Below are positions 12,257 to 24,236 of a stretch of 64,000 nt of DNA, one piece after another (within the stretch, counting starts at the first letter, position 1; each line of letters opens with the position of its first letter). Under the pieces are notes generated by a model. It was not told the DNA's origin and did not search any database. It saw nothing but the letters and a program-made list of their open reading frames with translations. The translations under genes and the position numbers were made by a program. The DNA is from Rhizopus sp. PT2906 (lineage: Eukaryota; Mucoromycota; Mucoromycetes; Mucorales; Rhizopodaceae): the NCBI GenBank assembly GCA_025529335.1, contig JAMYHX010000018.1:124001-188000 (forward strand). Reading direction: 5' to 3'.

Positions 12257-12774
12257 ATCAAAAGAAAAATGTTATACTTTTTATGGCCTTTTTTTTATAT
12301 ATAATTCTATTATTTTATGTCACATTTTTATATTGTTCAAGCATTGTTGTTGCTCTTTCTTTACTCTCCATTTTATGCATTCACCTTTATGTAAATATTC
12401 TTTCTTTCTCACCTACTTTTATCTTCCAGCCTTTCAAAGTTTCTTTCTTCAATACTATCGCAAATTCTATTACAATAAACAAAAAAACAAAAAAGTACAC
12501 AATTGTATTTGAATGGGGCGAAAGTATAATTCACGTGACATTATCTCTTAAATTGAAGCATGTGAAATAATAGACTAAAATGCTAGCATACCAACTTATC
12601 GGGGCTGTGGTTTATGCCGTAGGATGTTGTGTGACCAAACTTAAGTTACAATAAGTGTGGGGTTGGGAAAAAAAAAAAAAAAAGACACTTGAAAAGTATA
12701 AGAATGGGAGAGAATAATCAAATGGAGAAATTGTTCATTTTTTTTTTTATTTTTATTTCCTATTCATCGTTATT
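12257..12774. other. spacer between CP2 factor and P450
   Basis: AT-rich 3' flank of the CP2 gene and upstream region of the P450 gene. It carries an A15-type run near 12669-12683. No coding sequence or clear regulatory motif was recognised. Confidence 0.5.
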
Positions 12775-14552
12775 ATGCCTTCACATATCGGAAAAGGAAT
12801 TCTCGCTACAGTTTCTTTGCTCGCATGTATCTATCACGATAGAGCCGTGTTTGATCCAAAGAGACCTGATATCAAGACACAACCCGGATGGCCACTTGTA
12901 GGAAACCTGCCTATCTTGCTTCAATACTTGATGCAGATCCATGATTTCTTGTTGGAAGGTTTCACGAGATTGGATGATATGACTTTGTATGTTCCCATTT
13001 ACGTTCATCTTGATTTCAAAGCTAACATTATAGTTAGGACATTGTCAGCTTTAGGTATTCCTAGACATGTTGGCACTATTGATCCACGAAATGTTGAGCA
13101 CATTTTGAAAAGTATAAAAGTTTACTCATGATTTGCTTCTCAATTAACGCAAAACGATAGCCAACTTTGAAAACTACATCAAAGGACCCGAATTCCACGG
13201 TTCGATGAACGATCTCTTTGGTAATGGAATCTTCAATGCCAATGGAGAAGAATGGAAATACCAGCGCAAGACTGCTAGTATTATCTTTAATGTGAAAAAC
13301 TTTAGAGACCAATTCACAGAGTTAGTATATATATGTGTATAAAATCAAGACCTTAACTGCTGTATATAGAGTCTTTATGAAGGAGCTTCAAGTGATGCAG
13401 ACCAAGATATGGGATGTTGCTGCACACAATTTTGAAGTTATTGATTTCCATGAAGTCATGTACAAGTTTACGCTTGATTCCTTCATCATGCTTGGTTTTG
13501 GTGTTGAACTAAACTCTCTTTCTGCAAAAGAAAAGGTCCCCTTTGCTGTTGCCTTTGACGAAGCACAAAAGAATACCTTTTTGAGATTTGTTAACCCCGT
13601 TTGGTCCGTTACAGAACGCATAGCTGGTCTCTTGATGCCTTGGAAAGCCAGCATGAACGAACACTTGGCCGTCGTCGACGGATTCGCTCGAGAAGTAACT
13701 GAAAAACGAAGAGCTCAACTGGCAGCAGGAGAGATCCATACTGATCTCTTATCTCGTTTTATGGATGCTCGTAACAATAAGGGAAACCCACTGAGCAATG
13801 ACGAATTACGTGATATCGTTCTTAATTTTGTTATTGCTGGTAGAGATACCACAGCTCAGGCACTTTCATGGACATTCTATATGTTGATGTGCCATCCTCG
13901 TGTTGAAAAGAAGTTACTGGAAGAAATCAATCAACACATTACCGATGTTGACAATCTTGATGCTCCCACTCTTTATGAGAAAATCAAGAGCATGAATTAC
14001 GCCCATGCCGTGTATGGATTCTATTTGTATAAACACACAAAAAAAATGATAAGCTAATACTATTTATAGTTTTTATGAGGTACTTCGACACTATCCTTCT
14101 GTTCCACTCAATCAAAAGTACGCTCTGAATGATGATATTTGGCCAGACGGGACTCGTATTAAAAAGGGCGATTATGTCTTGTGGTGTCCCTATGTCCAAG
14201 GTCGCTCAGAAAAAGTGTGGGGCGCAGATGCCAAATTGTTTAAGCCTGAACGATGGATAACCCCAGAAGGAGAACTTCGCCGGGAATCGCAAGGCCAATG
14301 GCCTGCGTTCCACGCAGGACCTCGTGTTTGTTTAGGTAACGATGCGCGATCGTTAAAGTTTTAGGCTTTTGCTTATCATCTCTCGAAATAGGTCAACATT
14401 TGGCTACCCTCGAAGCTCTCGTAGCCATCACCTTCCTTCTTAAGCGTTACAAGTTTAGTTTAGTTCCTGGTCAAGATATTAGGTATCAAGTATCATTGAC
14501 TTTACCAATGAAATACGGCATGAAGGTCATGGTTGAAAGGCGTGAACAATAA
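12775..14552 (+). CDS. cytochrome P450 monooxygenase (CYP52/CYP86-like group)
   Basis: Membrane-anchored haem-thiolate monooxygenase, expected in the endoplasmic reticulum and paired with P450 reductase. Six exons: 12775-12986, 13038-13111, 13161-13320, 13370-14011, 14070-14335 and 14392-14552, giving 504 residues. A short N-terminal hydrophobic segment (GILATVSLLACIY) is followed by the proline-rich hinge PGWPLVGNLP. Further landmarks: WKYQRKTAS (helix C), AGRDTTAQ (helix I oxygen-activation motif), EVLRHYPSVP (ExxR), FKPERW, and the haem loop FHAGPRVCLG with the cysteine ligand. Introns are about 49-58 nt; the first keeps the frame open and would add spurious residues if not removed. The overall pattern fits the group of fatty-acid or alkane hydroxylases, but substrate and CYP family number cannot be told from motifs alone. 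Confidence 0.93.
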
Positions 14553-15165
14553 AAATAAAGTTCAATTTCTGTTTTTGGACAAATTTCATTGACATATTAC
14601 TTATGTACCTTTAAAGAATTTTATCTATTAGAACATTGTAGGCACGTGATGTTTTTATGAGGCTGAAAAACATTATGCAAATACAAAACATATCTAAGTA
14701 GTATTGAAGCAGTTTTTGAACTGAAATTAGATGGCAAAGATACACTTTATTCACAAATTATTCGCACACATTACAAGGTCAATAACAATTAAACACTTTA
14801 TGTCTTTTTTATTATTAAAAAGACAACATTTAATGCATAAAATGAGCTTGATATCTTTGAGAAAAGATAAATGTGGTCAAGGCTTTATAACAAAATGAAA
14901 AGGTTGTTAGAGACTTTGTTTAAATAGTCTGATCTTGATTTCTCTTTTTCTTTTCTTTTCTTCTTTGGACCAAAAAGTAAGACCAGCTATTCCTAAGATT
15001 TGTTGTTTTGTTTGTTGTCTGAAATTTTCATTTTTTTATAAGTGCGAATAATTTGTAATACAACAATGATAAAATAAACTGTACTGGTGTTTTAAGTTAT
15101 TTATTGATGCGACATTTACAATAAAAAAAATGATAATATGAAAAAGGTGTATATACATATGCTTA
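14553..15165. other. spacer between convergent P450 and CxxC-protein genes
   Basis: AT-rich 3' flanks of two convergent genes. No coding sequence seen. Confidence 0.5.
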
Positions 15166-16385
15166 TCACGACAAAGGGTTGTAAGTCGATTCGATGACTC
15201 CTGGAGCTGTGAAAATGTCTTGTAGGTCGTTGAGCCATTCTGTCTGCTGTAGAGCTGTCTTTACCATGTCAGGTACTCCCTCTGGTGTAGGAGCCGCGCT
15301 TGAAATGGAGCCCATGTCGCTTGTTAACAGACCTTCAATATCATTGATATCAAAGTTCATATCTAGGCATAATTCTGGAACACTTTTAGGGCTTGTTTGA
15401 GAAGATGTAGATGTAGTGGGAGATCTGGTAGGTATTTGAGGCAATACCAAGCCTGTACTAAAAGTATTGTTGAGATCAGCTCTAGGTTTGGCTTTAGGCA
15501 TGTAAATGGATGGAGTGGTGGATGTAGCGACTTTGGGTTTAGTTTTTGGTATATAGAGTGAAGTAGAAGCTTTAGATGCATTAGATTTAGCCCTTGGCAT
15601 AAAGATGGATGTCTTTGCAGAGGCTAATACAGGAGTTGTGGGTATGGTCTTGAGGGCAGCAGTGGAGGATGTTTTGTCAGAAGAAACAGTGTTTGAAGCA
15701 CCAGCAAGTGTTTTAGTTGTAGTAGGCACCAATTGGGGATGAACGACTGGTTTGACTAGAGAGGTGACATTCAGTTGTGCAGTACTGGAGCCAATATCCT
15801 TGGAAGTAGTGACATTATTATGAGCAGAGTTGGGCGTAACTATAGGACGTGAAACGATACTTGAGTGTTCTAAAGAGACAACATTAGAAGAAAGTTGACG
15901 TAAGCAAAAATGGAAACCTACCTTGAATATTTTGAGTATCATGAAGTACGCGTGTATGTGTAGCTTCTTTAGCAATAGGCAAAGCCTTTAATTGCATTTG
16001 CTCTTTCTGCTTTAAGAGTGAATCACTAGGCTTGGTAGCAATCAAACCTTGTCTAGGATCCGTAGCAGATTGCTCACTATGTACAACTGAAGCTGCAGGT
16101 ACGCCTGCGGTATTAGCAGCTGTTGAAGGTATGATGCGTTTTTTAATACTATACCCTTTGTATGTGTCAGGACCTTCAATAAGAAGATCGGTTATATCAC
16201 TTTGAGTGAATGGGTATACACACTAAGTAATATAGATTAGTGAACTTGCACGTTGATCGACTATAGATTATGCAACTTACTTTAAGGTTTTCACACATAA
16301 TAAATTGACAATCAAAGTTTATGGTATATGGCAACACTTCAGAATCGCAAATAGGGCAAGATCTTTGTCTCTTTTGGCTTGACAT
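15166..16385 (-). CDS. unknown protein with N-terminal zinc-binding motif and Ser/Thr-rich tail
   Basis: Three exons (16385-16281, 16222-15922, 15869-15166) give 369 residues. The first ~45 residues hold a compact cysteine motif, CPICDSE...FIMCENLKCVYPF, in which two CxxC-like pairs could bind one zinc ion; a similar N-terminal motif is known from USPL1-type proteins, but the rest does not match. The remainder is low in complexity (Ser, Thr, Ala, Pro). It contains three spaced copies of a short motif of the form S-(I/L)-(F/Y)-(M/I)-P-(R/K)-(A/T)-K (SIFMPRAK, SLYIPKTK, SIYMPKAK), which look like linear interaction motifs. The acidic C-terminus includes LDMNFDINDIEGLL, an amphipathic segment of activation-domain type. 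Likely a nuclear regulatory or adaptor protein; no specific function is claimed. Confidence 0.75.
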
Positions 16386-17150
16386 TTAGAAAAAGTGTTT
16401 AAAACTTGTGCAAAGGACAGAGAGAAAGAGATTGCTTTTTAAAAAAAATACGCTCTTTCCCCCTTTTTCTCATAAAAATAAATTCATTGGCTAATCATGT
16501 TATCTGAGCAAAAAAACAAGCCACAGTCTTTTTGTTTGTAAAAAACACATGACGTACTCAATTAATGAATGTACGCCCATGTACACAAAAAGCAGTAGGT
16601 ATTCTCTTCTCTCTGTCCCTCTCTATTTCACTTGTCTTAAAATTAAAGAAAGAAAAGATATGAATAATATAGCCATGATTATCAATCTAATGATGACCAT
16701 ACCAATGATGACCATTTCAAGGTACACAATATCGTCATCTTGATTCAAGAGAAAAACAAGGTCGTCTACCCCTGTAGTCTATTACTGCTTTAATTTTATT
16801 CATCGAGAGTAAACAGAGAAATAGACAACATGTATTCAAGCGTCAATCCTTTACTGTCGATCTTGCATTGTTCTTAAAGAGATTCCTTAAAAAATAAAAA
16901 AGTATCATTAGCCAATGAAAACTCAAGACTACCTGCATTAAAGATAATCCTAGTAACACAGACTATTTATGCGATTGTTTTGCCAATAATTTCCCAAAAA
17001 AGTTGAAGTACTCAGAGCAATAATGGGCAGAACGAAAACATTTACCAAAGATTGACATTTGTTTATATCCTTTATAACCATTTCTATTTTTACTATTCTT
17101 TGTCTTCTTTTTCTCCCTTTGACATTGTTCCCCTTATTAATAAAGAGACA
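16386..17150. other. divergent promoter region
   Basis: Lies between the starts of two divergent genes and so holds both promoters. Pyrimidine-rich tracts occur before both starts. A short open frame near 16549-16743 has no supporting features. Confidence 0.5.
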
Positions 17151-18457
17151 ATGAAGTTGCTACTAATTGTACAATTGATATGCACAATTACTGTTGCTTA
17201 TTCATTCATACTACAGCCACTGCCAACAAAGACCGCAACTGTTCCGACTAATGGAAAGCATCTCGATTCACCAACACCTGCTCCACAAAAGCAATTAGTA
17301 AAGCGTGATGTATCTGATACATTGAGCTTATACGAGATGTGGGCGGATGATTGCAATAACAACAATAAGAATAATGCAAAAGTGGCTGTATCAGGTCTAA
17401 ATGCTCTCTGGCAAACTGTGACAAGCACTGTATATTGCGGAAACGGTCGCGTTACTACTATTACAAAAACTGTAACAGCAACATCGACGGCAACTGCTAC
17501 AAAGGGTACCGGAGGAAGTGGAAGTAGTGGCGGTAGTAAAGGAAACACCTGTGATGATCAATGCTGGAGCACTTATTTATGGCGTAAGACCCGTATAATG
17601 AATAACGAATGCTCGCTTTTCTAACCATCTCTCATAGATACATATGGCTATGGCATTTCTGTAGCTCAAGGCATTACAGGCACAATCTTGATGATTCTTG
17701 GTATTTGCTTCTTAATCTTTGGCTTCAGCTCTTTCCGTGGAACTTTGGCTGCTACTGGTTTTGTCTTTTTTGGTAATACGGTTGATCTATATTTATCACT
17801 ATAGCTCATATCATTCGATAGCCTGTATGACGTGGATTGGTCTAGTCAATAACGAACCCCAGTATGGATATCCAAACAATGATGCCGTTTATCTTTCAGT
17901 CTCATGTGGCCTTGGTCTTATCGGTGCCTTCCTCTTTATGTATATCTACAGTATAGCCGTATACTTTATCGGCTGCGTCGGTGGATTCTTTCTCGCTGTC
18001 TTTATTCTCTCATGGAAGGATAGTCTTACTATTCAGATTGTAAGTTCATCATTCTTAATTCTCACACGCCTAACCTTTCACGCATTTTTAGCAAGTTGCA
18101 CGTATTTGCTTTATTGTTGGCATGGGCATATTATTTGCCATATTTATTTGTTTAGCAGAAAGCTATTTTGTCATATTCTGCACTTCCTTTATTGGTGCAT
18201 ACATATTCATGCTTGGTCTTGATCTCTTTGCTCATACGGGTATGGTTAATGCCTTCCTTGTGATCTTTGATGGAAACCGGAACCATCATAACGTGTATAT
18301 TATGAGAACATCTGTTTATGTAATGCTGGCATTTGTGATATTCCTTACCATCATTTCTTTTATATGGCAATACTATTGGAATATTGTATGTAAAAAGAAG
18401 GGCTTTGGCATTAACCTTGAAGAAAGAGTTGAAGAAAAAGAAGCAGTAGAAGCTTAA
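17151..18457 (+). CDS. multi-pass membrane protein, DUF4203/TMEM198-like
   Basis: Four exons (17151-17583, 17638-17772, 17822-18039, 18092-18457) encode 383 residues. A signal peptide is evident (MKLLLIVQLICTITVAYS). A ~130-residue extracytoplasmic region follows, rich in Thr/Ser/Gly with several Cys. Then come about seven hydrophobic segments, for example GTILMILGICFLIFGF, a segment starting LGLIGAFLFMYIYSIAVYF, ICFIVGMGILFAIFICLA and VMLAFVIFLTIISFIW, ending in a short charged cytosolic tail. The layout and the Gly-rich helices resemble DUF4203 (TM7S3/TM198-like) proteins of fungi. Probably at the plasma membrane or in the endomembrane system; molecular function unknown. The third intron boundary was chosen so that the frame continues (acceptor at 17821). 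Confidence 0.82.
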
Positions 18458-18480
18458 AGTGACATAAGTGCATCACAGAT

Positions 18481-18556
18481 ACACACACACACACACACAC
18501 ACACATATTTGATTTCCTAATTATATATATATGCATATATATATATATATATAAAT
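18481..18556. repeat. (AC)n followed by (AT)n microsatellite
   Basis: About 12 AC units (18481-18505), then AT-rich alternating tracts near 18523-18556, in the 3' flank of the membrane-protein gene and before the convergent mEF-G stop. Confidence 0.85.
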
Positions 18557-18663
18557 ATCTATTAAAAATGAAAAAGACATATTAATCTATAAAATAGTAC
18601 AGAATTTGTTTATTAAATAAAACTTTTTATAAGGGGAGAAGCATCCGTTGGTATTCTAACATT

Positions 18664-21038
18664 TTATTTGTTCTTGTTGGCTTGTTCCTTCTTGTATTGT
18701 TGAATGAGTTCTTCTTGAACGTTTGTTTGAACGGGTTGATGATCTTTATATTCCATAGTGAATTCACCTTTACCCTGAGTAGCAGATCTTAATTCTGTAG
18801 AATAGCCAAACATATCATTAAGAGGAACATCTGCAGTCACTTGGAAGTAGTCTTCTTGAATTTCAGTATCTACAATAGTACCCTTACGCTTGTTGAGACC
18901 ACCGATAACGGCGCCTTGGAATTCAGTAGGGGCTGTAATGGAAACATTCATGATGGGTTCCAAAATGGTAGGTCTAGCCTTAGCAAATGCTTCCAAGAAG
19001 GCGTTCTTAGTAGCGATACGGAAGGCCAATTCACTAGAATCAACAGAGTGAGCGGCACCATCTTCCAAGATCATACGAACACCATTCACAGGATGACCGA
19101 TCAAAGGACCCTTTTCAAGACCATCAAGGAAACCCTTTTCACATGCAGGAATATAGTTGGTGGGAATGTTGCCACCAACAACACGGTTTTCAAATTCAAT
19201 ATCCTTTCCAGTTTCTTCATCACGGGCCATAGGTTCGATCACACCCATGACACGACCGAATTGACCAGCACCACCAGATTGCTTCTTGTGAGTGTAGTTG
19301 AACTTGGCGGGTTGAGTGATGGTTTCACGGAAAGCAACACGAGGTTTACCAGTAACACATTCGACACCGTATTCACGCTTCATACGTTCAACGTAGATTT
19401 GCAAGTGAAGTTCACCCATACCAGAGATAATGGTCTCCTTGGATTCACTGTTAACATGAACACGGAAAGTAGGATCTTCCTTTTGGAAACGGTTCAAGGC
19501 CTTGGAGAAGTTGGGAGTTTCCTTACCCTTGGGATTGATAGAAAGAGAAATGACAGGTTCAGGAACGTACATAGAGGTCATGGTGTATTTGAGAGTACCA
19601 TCAGTAAAGGTGTCACCACTGGAACAGTCAACGCCAAATATGGCACCAATTTCACCAGCACCAAGTTCGTCAACGTCTTCCATATCAGCAGCATGCATAC
19701 GGACAAGTCTAGGAACCTTGATCTTCTTGCCGGTCTTTACGTTGGTGATAAAGGATCCCTTCTTCAAAGTACCTTGGTAAATACGCATATAAGTCAATTG
19801 ACCATAACGACCTTCTTCCAACTTGAAAGCGAGACCAACGAATGGACTGTTGGAGTAGGGCTTGAGTTCGACCTTTTCTTCATCCTTGTTGACGTCCAAA
19901 GCAATATTAGTAACTTCAGTAGGATTAGGCAAGTAATTGACGACGGCATCCAAAAGGGGTTGTACAGCAGTGTTCTTGAAGGCAGAGCCCATCAGGACGG
20001 GCGTAAACTTCAATGAGATGGTAGCACGACGAATAGCAGCAACGAGTTGTTCGGCAGTAGGAATTTCCTCAGCAAGATAAAGATCAGCGATTTCATCATC
20101 CACATTAGCCAGTTGTTCAATCAATTCATTACGTTTTTCAGTAGCAAGGGGCATCAATTCTTCAGGGATATCGCTTTCGACCAAGTGTTCACCGTTATCA
20201 CCTTTGTTATAGTATGCCTTCCATTTAATCAAGTCCACAACACCAGCAAATTGATCTTCTGCACCAATAGGGATTTGAACAGCGGCAGCAGTCAACTTGA
20301 GCTTTTGACGAAGTTGATCAATAATACGGAATGGATTTGCACCAGCACGATCCATCTTGTTGATAAAGGAAATACGGGGGACATTGTAACGACGCATTTG
20401 ACGATCGACAGTAATCGTCTGAGATTGAACACCAGAGACAGAACATAAAATCAAGACAGCACCATCGAGCACACGCAAGGCACGCTCTACTTCAATAGTG
20501 AAATCGACGTGGCCTAAAAATGATCATTGTCAACCATGCTGAGTTGTATTTCATGTGTGACACTTTACCAGGAGTATCGATAATGTTAATATTGTGATCT
20601 CCCCAGCTTGCATAAGTAGCAGCTGATTGAATAGTAATACCCTTTTCTCTTTCCAAGTCCATAGAATCCATTTTTGCACCAACACCATCACGTCCTCGGA
20701 CATCATGGATTTCCTTGATACGGCCAGTGTAATAAAGAATACGCTCTGTACATGTTGTCTTACCAGAATCAATATGAGCTGAAATACCAATGTTACGAAG
20801 CTTTTTTAAGCGATCCTAAAATATATAAAGAATTAGTTATTTGTATATTTGATAAGCTTGTGTGCTGCGATCTTACAAGATCTTTGGCATCGGCTTCGGT
20901 TGATTGAAAGCGACGACCCATTCCAATAGGGAAAAGAGAAAAAGTTGAATGAGGTGTTGCCTCCAGAAAGGAAGAAGCTGTTGCTCGGAAGCTAATCTTC
21001 CCCGGAAGCCCTCCAAGTAGAGAGCGTACGAAGGACAT
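18664..21038 (-). CDS. mef1: mitochondrial elongation factor G
   Basis: GTPase that drives ribosome translocation in mitochondrial protein synthesis. Three exons (21038-20877, 20815-20569, 20513-18664) give 752 residues, normal for mEF-G1. The N-terminus MSFVRSLLGG...GMGRRFQST is basic and Ser/Arg-rich, as expected for a mitochondrial presequence. GTPase motifs are complete: AHIDSGKTT (P-loop), REKGITIQSAA (switch I), DTPGHVDFT (G3) and NKMD (G4). Domain II, domain IV (EPIMNVSITAPTEFQGAVIG) and domain V (FGYSTELRSATQGKGEFTME) follow in order. An in-frame ATG 48 nt upstream (21086) could add 16 residues, but the downstream start gives the better targeting sequence. The strong antisense frame at 18841-20016 is a codon-bias shadow. 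Confidence 0.97.
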
Positions 21039-22863
21039 TCTACACTTTATAAAAGAAAAAAAAGTTTTGGACCCTTGCCCTGACAAATTTATCGGAAGGA
21101 CTGTGTGGCTGTTGCAGAATTAAATGCACCCCGACTTCAAAGTTCCGCTTAAAATAATCTACAGCTGTGAACCAATTGAAATTAGTTTTCAGACAGTTGA
21201 ATACAAGCTCTGGACATCTTTGCTGTAAAAAATCTAAATCTCTTGAGAAATTAATGATGGCTAAAGGTTACTACTGAATTGATCTCGTCTTCATATTTTT
21301 AAATTCATTACGTTTCAACCTTGTATAATAAAAATACATTTCGTCTTCTTCCTACCTCAGTTTCAGCCACGCAAAATCATAAAGTTAGTTTATTAAAGAA
21401 TTCATATAAAATGAACAAGTATGTTTTATAAAGGGTAATACTAGGGACACTGCAAATACAAAAAAAGCAATACCCTTACAAACTACAAAATGCTCTTTTG
21501 AAAGGAAACTGAAGGCTGTTCAAGTGAAAAATGCAATAAACAATTTGATTTATACTTGAATACTACAATTCAAAATGGCATAGCTTATAAAGTATGCTTT
21601 TAACAATAGATTTATTTATGCCCTACTACTCTTTATGAATCCTATATCAGTAACCATGGTTTATAGTAATGCATTGAGATTATCTATACTCTGTTCATAA
21701 TATGTTGATTATTGTTCATTTAGAAAGTAAGAGAATTGGATTTATATTGTAAGTAGAACCTTTGACCAAAGAAAACCTAAAAGAGAAGAAAAAAAAAAGA
21801 GGTCAGCAACGATGCCAAAAGACTTTTAAAGGTTCTAATTGCTGTTGTGGCGACATTCTTCAGGTCGACCATTAACCATCAGAACAAGGACCAGGCACTC
21901 ATAGAAATCATCAAATACCAGAGCATCCTGCAAAGACATGCTGTAGCAGACGTACTGTTGGGGTATGCATTAGCTGAGCCTTGTCAATTGTTAACTAGCT
22001 TATGCACCCCTTTGCGCCAGGCAGGCAGCAGGAAGCATCATCAACAATCTGTCGCAGCTGTGATCTCAGATAGCTAGCTCCCAACTAACTACTGGTCCTA
22101 TGTAAAGATTCCAGTCGAATGCCCATAACGCTCCTTTTGGCTGCCTAAAAGCCTCCAGTTGAGATGCTCCCTCAAATCCTTTCGTATAGCAGCTCTGAGT
22201 AGTTTCTGAATTAAATCACACAAATAGTCTTGACAAACTTTTGTTCTGCAGTTTGGGAGTATTACCTTTTTTGGATTTGCAGTGCCCCTAGTATTACCCT
22301 TTATAAAAATGGCCAGTTTGTTGTGAATCGATTGTGTGATGACGATGTGATCGAAGATAAAGACGATTTTCTTTTTATTGTGAATTTTTTTTTTTTGGCA
22401 TATACGAAATCAAACGGATATTACGCTATCATTTCTCTCAGTGGAAGCAATAATTAAATCCAGCAATGATTTGAACAGAACCATCGAATCTGAAGTCGAG
22501 CTTGGAGCGGATGTAATCCACTCCTTCATGCAAGCCCTGTTTGTTGGTGATGACGAGCAACATCACGTCAAATATGCGGATATTACCATTCTTCAGAATG
22601 ATCAGCGTAAACGGCCTGACTACATTCTGGAGAAGCTTAAAAGCGGCATTTTTCCGCTACATAAAACATATAAAATAGTGATTTTTTTTCTATGCATACC
22701 TTTTAGATACAAGTGCCATAGAATGAGGCTTAATTTATTCTTCATCTCGTCTCAAAAAAAAAGCGAAGCATTTCGTTTTAGTACATCACCATTCCCTTTT
22801 CTTGTCAAGTTCATACAAGATTTATTATTATAATTTTGGTTAAATATATATTTATAAACGTGT
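21039..22863. other. intergenic region with TIR element and coding-like fragments
   Basis: Contains the mEF-G promoter, the 867-bp TIR element (21433-22299) and, just outside it, an open stretch at 22441-22700 (begins EAIIKSSNDLNRTIESE after the first codon, ends KLKSGIFPLHKTY) that looks like former coding sequence of unknown origin. A second stretch inside the element (21847-22077, MATFFRSTINHQNKDQ) is also unrecognised. Neither has a convincing gene structure. Confidence 0.45.
21433..22299. mobile_element. 867-bp transposable element with 43-45-bp terminal inverted repeats
   Basis: Left terminus 21433-21475 and right terminus 22255-22299 are inverted copies beginning GGGTAATACTAGGG, then CACTGCAAAT, with only a few differences over ~43 bp. 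Each is flanked by TTTATAAA (21425-21432 and 22300-22307). This fits an 8-bp target duplication as in hAT or P-type elements; because TTTATAAA is palindromic it could instead belong to the inverted repeat. The interior encodes no recognisable transposase, so this is a non-autonomous element. Confidence 0.8.
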
Positions 22864-24236
22864 TCATGCTGAGCTTTTCATTCGATCAAGTCTAGCTCTT
22901 GCTTCTTCTTCAGAAACGGGCAAATAGTAAAGATGAGGAAGTGTTTTAGTTTTTTGGAATAGATCATCCAAAGATAATCCCCGCTTCTCTTCCCGAACAT
23001 GTTCAGGTTGGGCGGTTTTTGTCTTTTCTGGAGGTGATGCAGCTACAAGATGTGAGCATCATGTCAATATAAATAATAATAATATTATTACCCTGGGCTA
23101 ATTGTTTTGCAATTTGTCCGATACCAACCGAGCGAGTCTTTCTTGTGTCTGAAGCTGGAGAGGAAGGTATGGGTTCACCTGCTTTTACTTTCTGAATGAC
23201 ATCCTCCCAATTGACACGAAGACGCTGCTCAGCGGCGGATTGTTCATATTCAATTAGACTCTCAGCTTGTTCAGGTGTTAAACCCCCAACTATAAGTTTT
23301 CTTCCTGTGTCAGAAGGGAAAATAATACCATTTACCTGATTATATGCTTTCTTGGCCTCTTCTATTGTTTCATACTAGGAAAGATAGCTTAGTGATTTAC
23401 ACATGACTTGTAATTTAAACTTACAATAACATAGCAATGCGTCTTTATGGAATCCATCCAGAACCTTTTAACATTGCCATATTTTGCAAACAAGTCCTGT
23501 GCTTGACGAACAATTAAAGGACGGACGAATCCTTTGACGATAATAGCAGAACTGACGATTTCATTATCTTCTTCTCTTTTCATACGCTTTTCTATTATAT
23601 ATCAAGCATTAATACGCACAAGATTTTTTTATGGGCCTAATTCATACCTTCTGCATTCTCATTATATTCTCCTTTTCTTTTTTCTCCCCTTTCTGGTTCA
23701 ATTTCCATAGAGCTTGACTCCTTCTTCTCAATAGATTCGTTCCTTTCAACAGGTTCCTTCTTTTCAACAACAGGAGTTTCCTTAGGCTCTTGTATTTCTT
23801 TTGTCTCTTGTACTTTTTCATTCAGCTTTTCTTCATCTAATTGTTGAACTTCTTTTTCATTTGCTTCTTCTTTTATTTCTTCTTGCTTATCATTTTCTAC
23901 TGGTTGGTTTACTTTTTCATCTTTATTCTCTGCCACTTCATTATCTTTTTTATCACTTTCTTTATTGGACTCCAAGGTCTCTGTTTCATTTACTGATGGT
24001 TCCTCTGCTGGTTGTGCATTTTCTACTTTTTCTTCTTTTTCTGCTTTATCTTCTTCTTCTTCTTTACTTGTAGCTTCTTGTTCATTATTGTCAGCTCCAT
24101 CATGAGTTGCCTGTTCTGCTTCCATCGCTTCAGTCAAACGAGCTACTAGCTCGTTCTTTTTTCCTTTAGTAGATAGGTTGCGGTTGCTAAGTTCAGCACG
24201 TAATTCAACTACTTTCAAAGACGCAGGATCTGTCAT
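22864..24236 (-). CDS. Acinus-like SAP/RRM protein (ASAP/PSAP complex)
   Basis: Acinus forms the ASAP/PSAP complexes with RNPS1 and SAP18, peripheral exon-junction-complex factors acting in nuclear mRNA processing. Four exons (24236-23648, 23591-23425, 23374-23092, 23042-22864) give 405 residues. Residues ~1-40 form a SAP DNA/RNA-binding domain (LKVVELRAELSNRNLSTKGK). A very acidic Lys/Glu linker follows (~45-190). Then an RRM-like domain (SSAIIVKGFVRPLIVRQAQD, KRFWMDSIKTHCYVIYETIEEA). Near the C-terminus is the diagnostic RSB motif, RGLSLDDLFQKTKTLPHLYY, which binds RNPS1 and SAP18. The order SAP-RRM-RSB is that of Acinus. The protein is much shorter than the metazoan one and lacks an RS domain. 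Introns 50-66 nt. Confidence 0.9.

Noticed and set aside
12231..12570. Hydrophobic open frames after the CP2 gene
   Set aside because: T-rich 3' flank giving Phe/Leu/Ser-rich translations in two frames; no start context or family.
18841..20016. 391-codon open frame on the plus strand
   Set aside because: It lies antisense inside the mEF-G exon, where codon bias keeps the opposite strand open; it has no motifs and the mEF-G frame is unambiguous.
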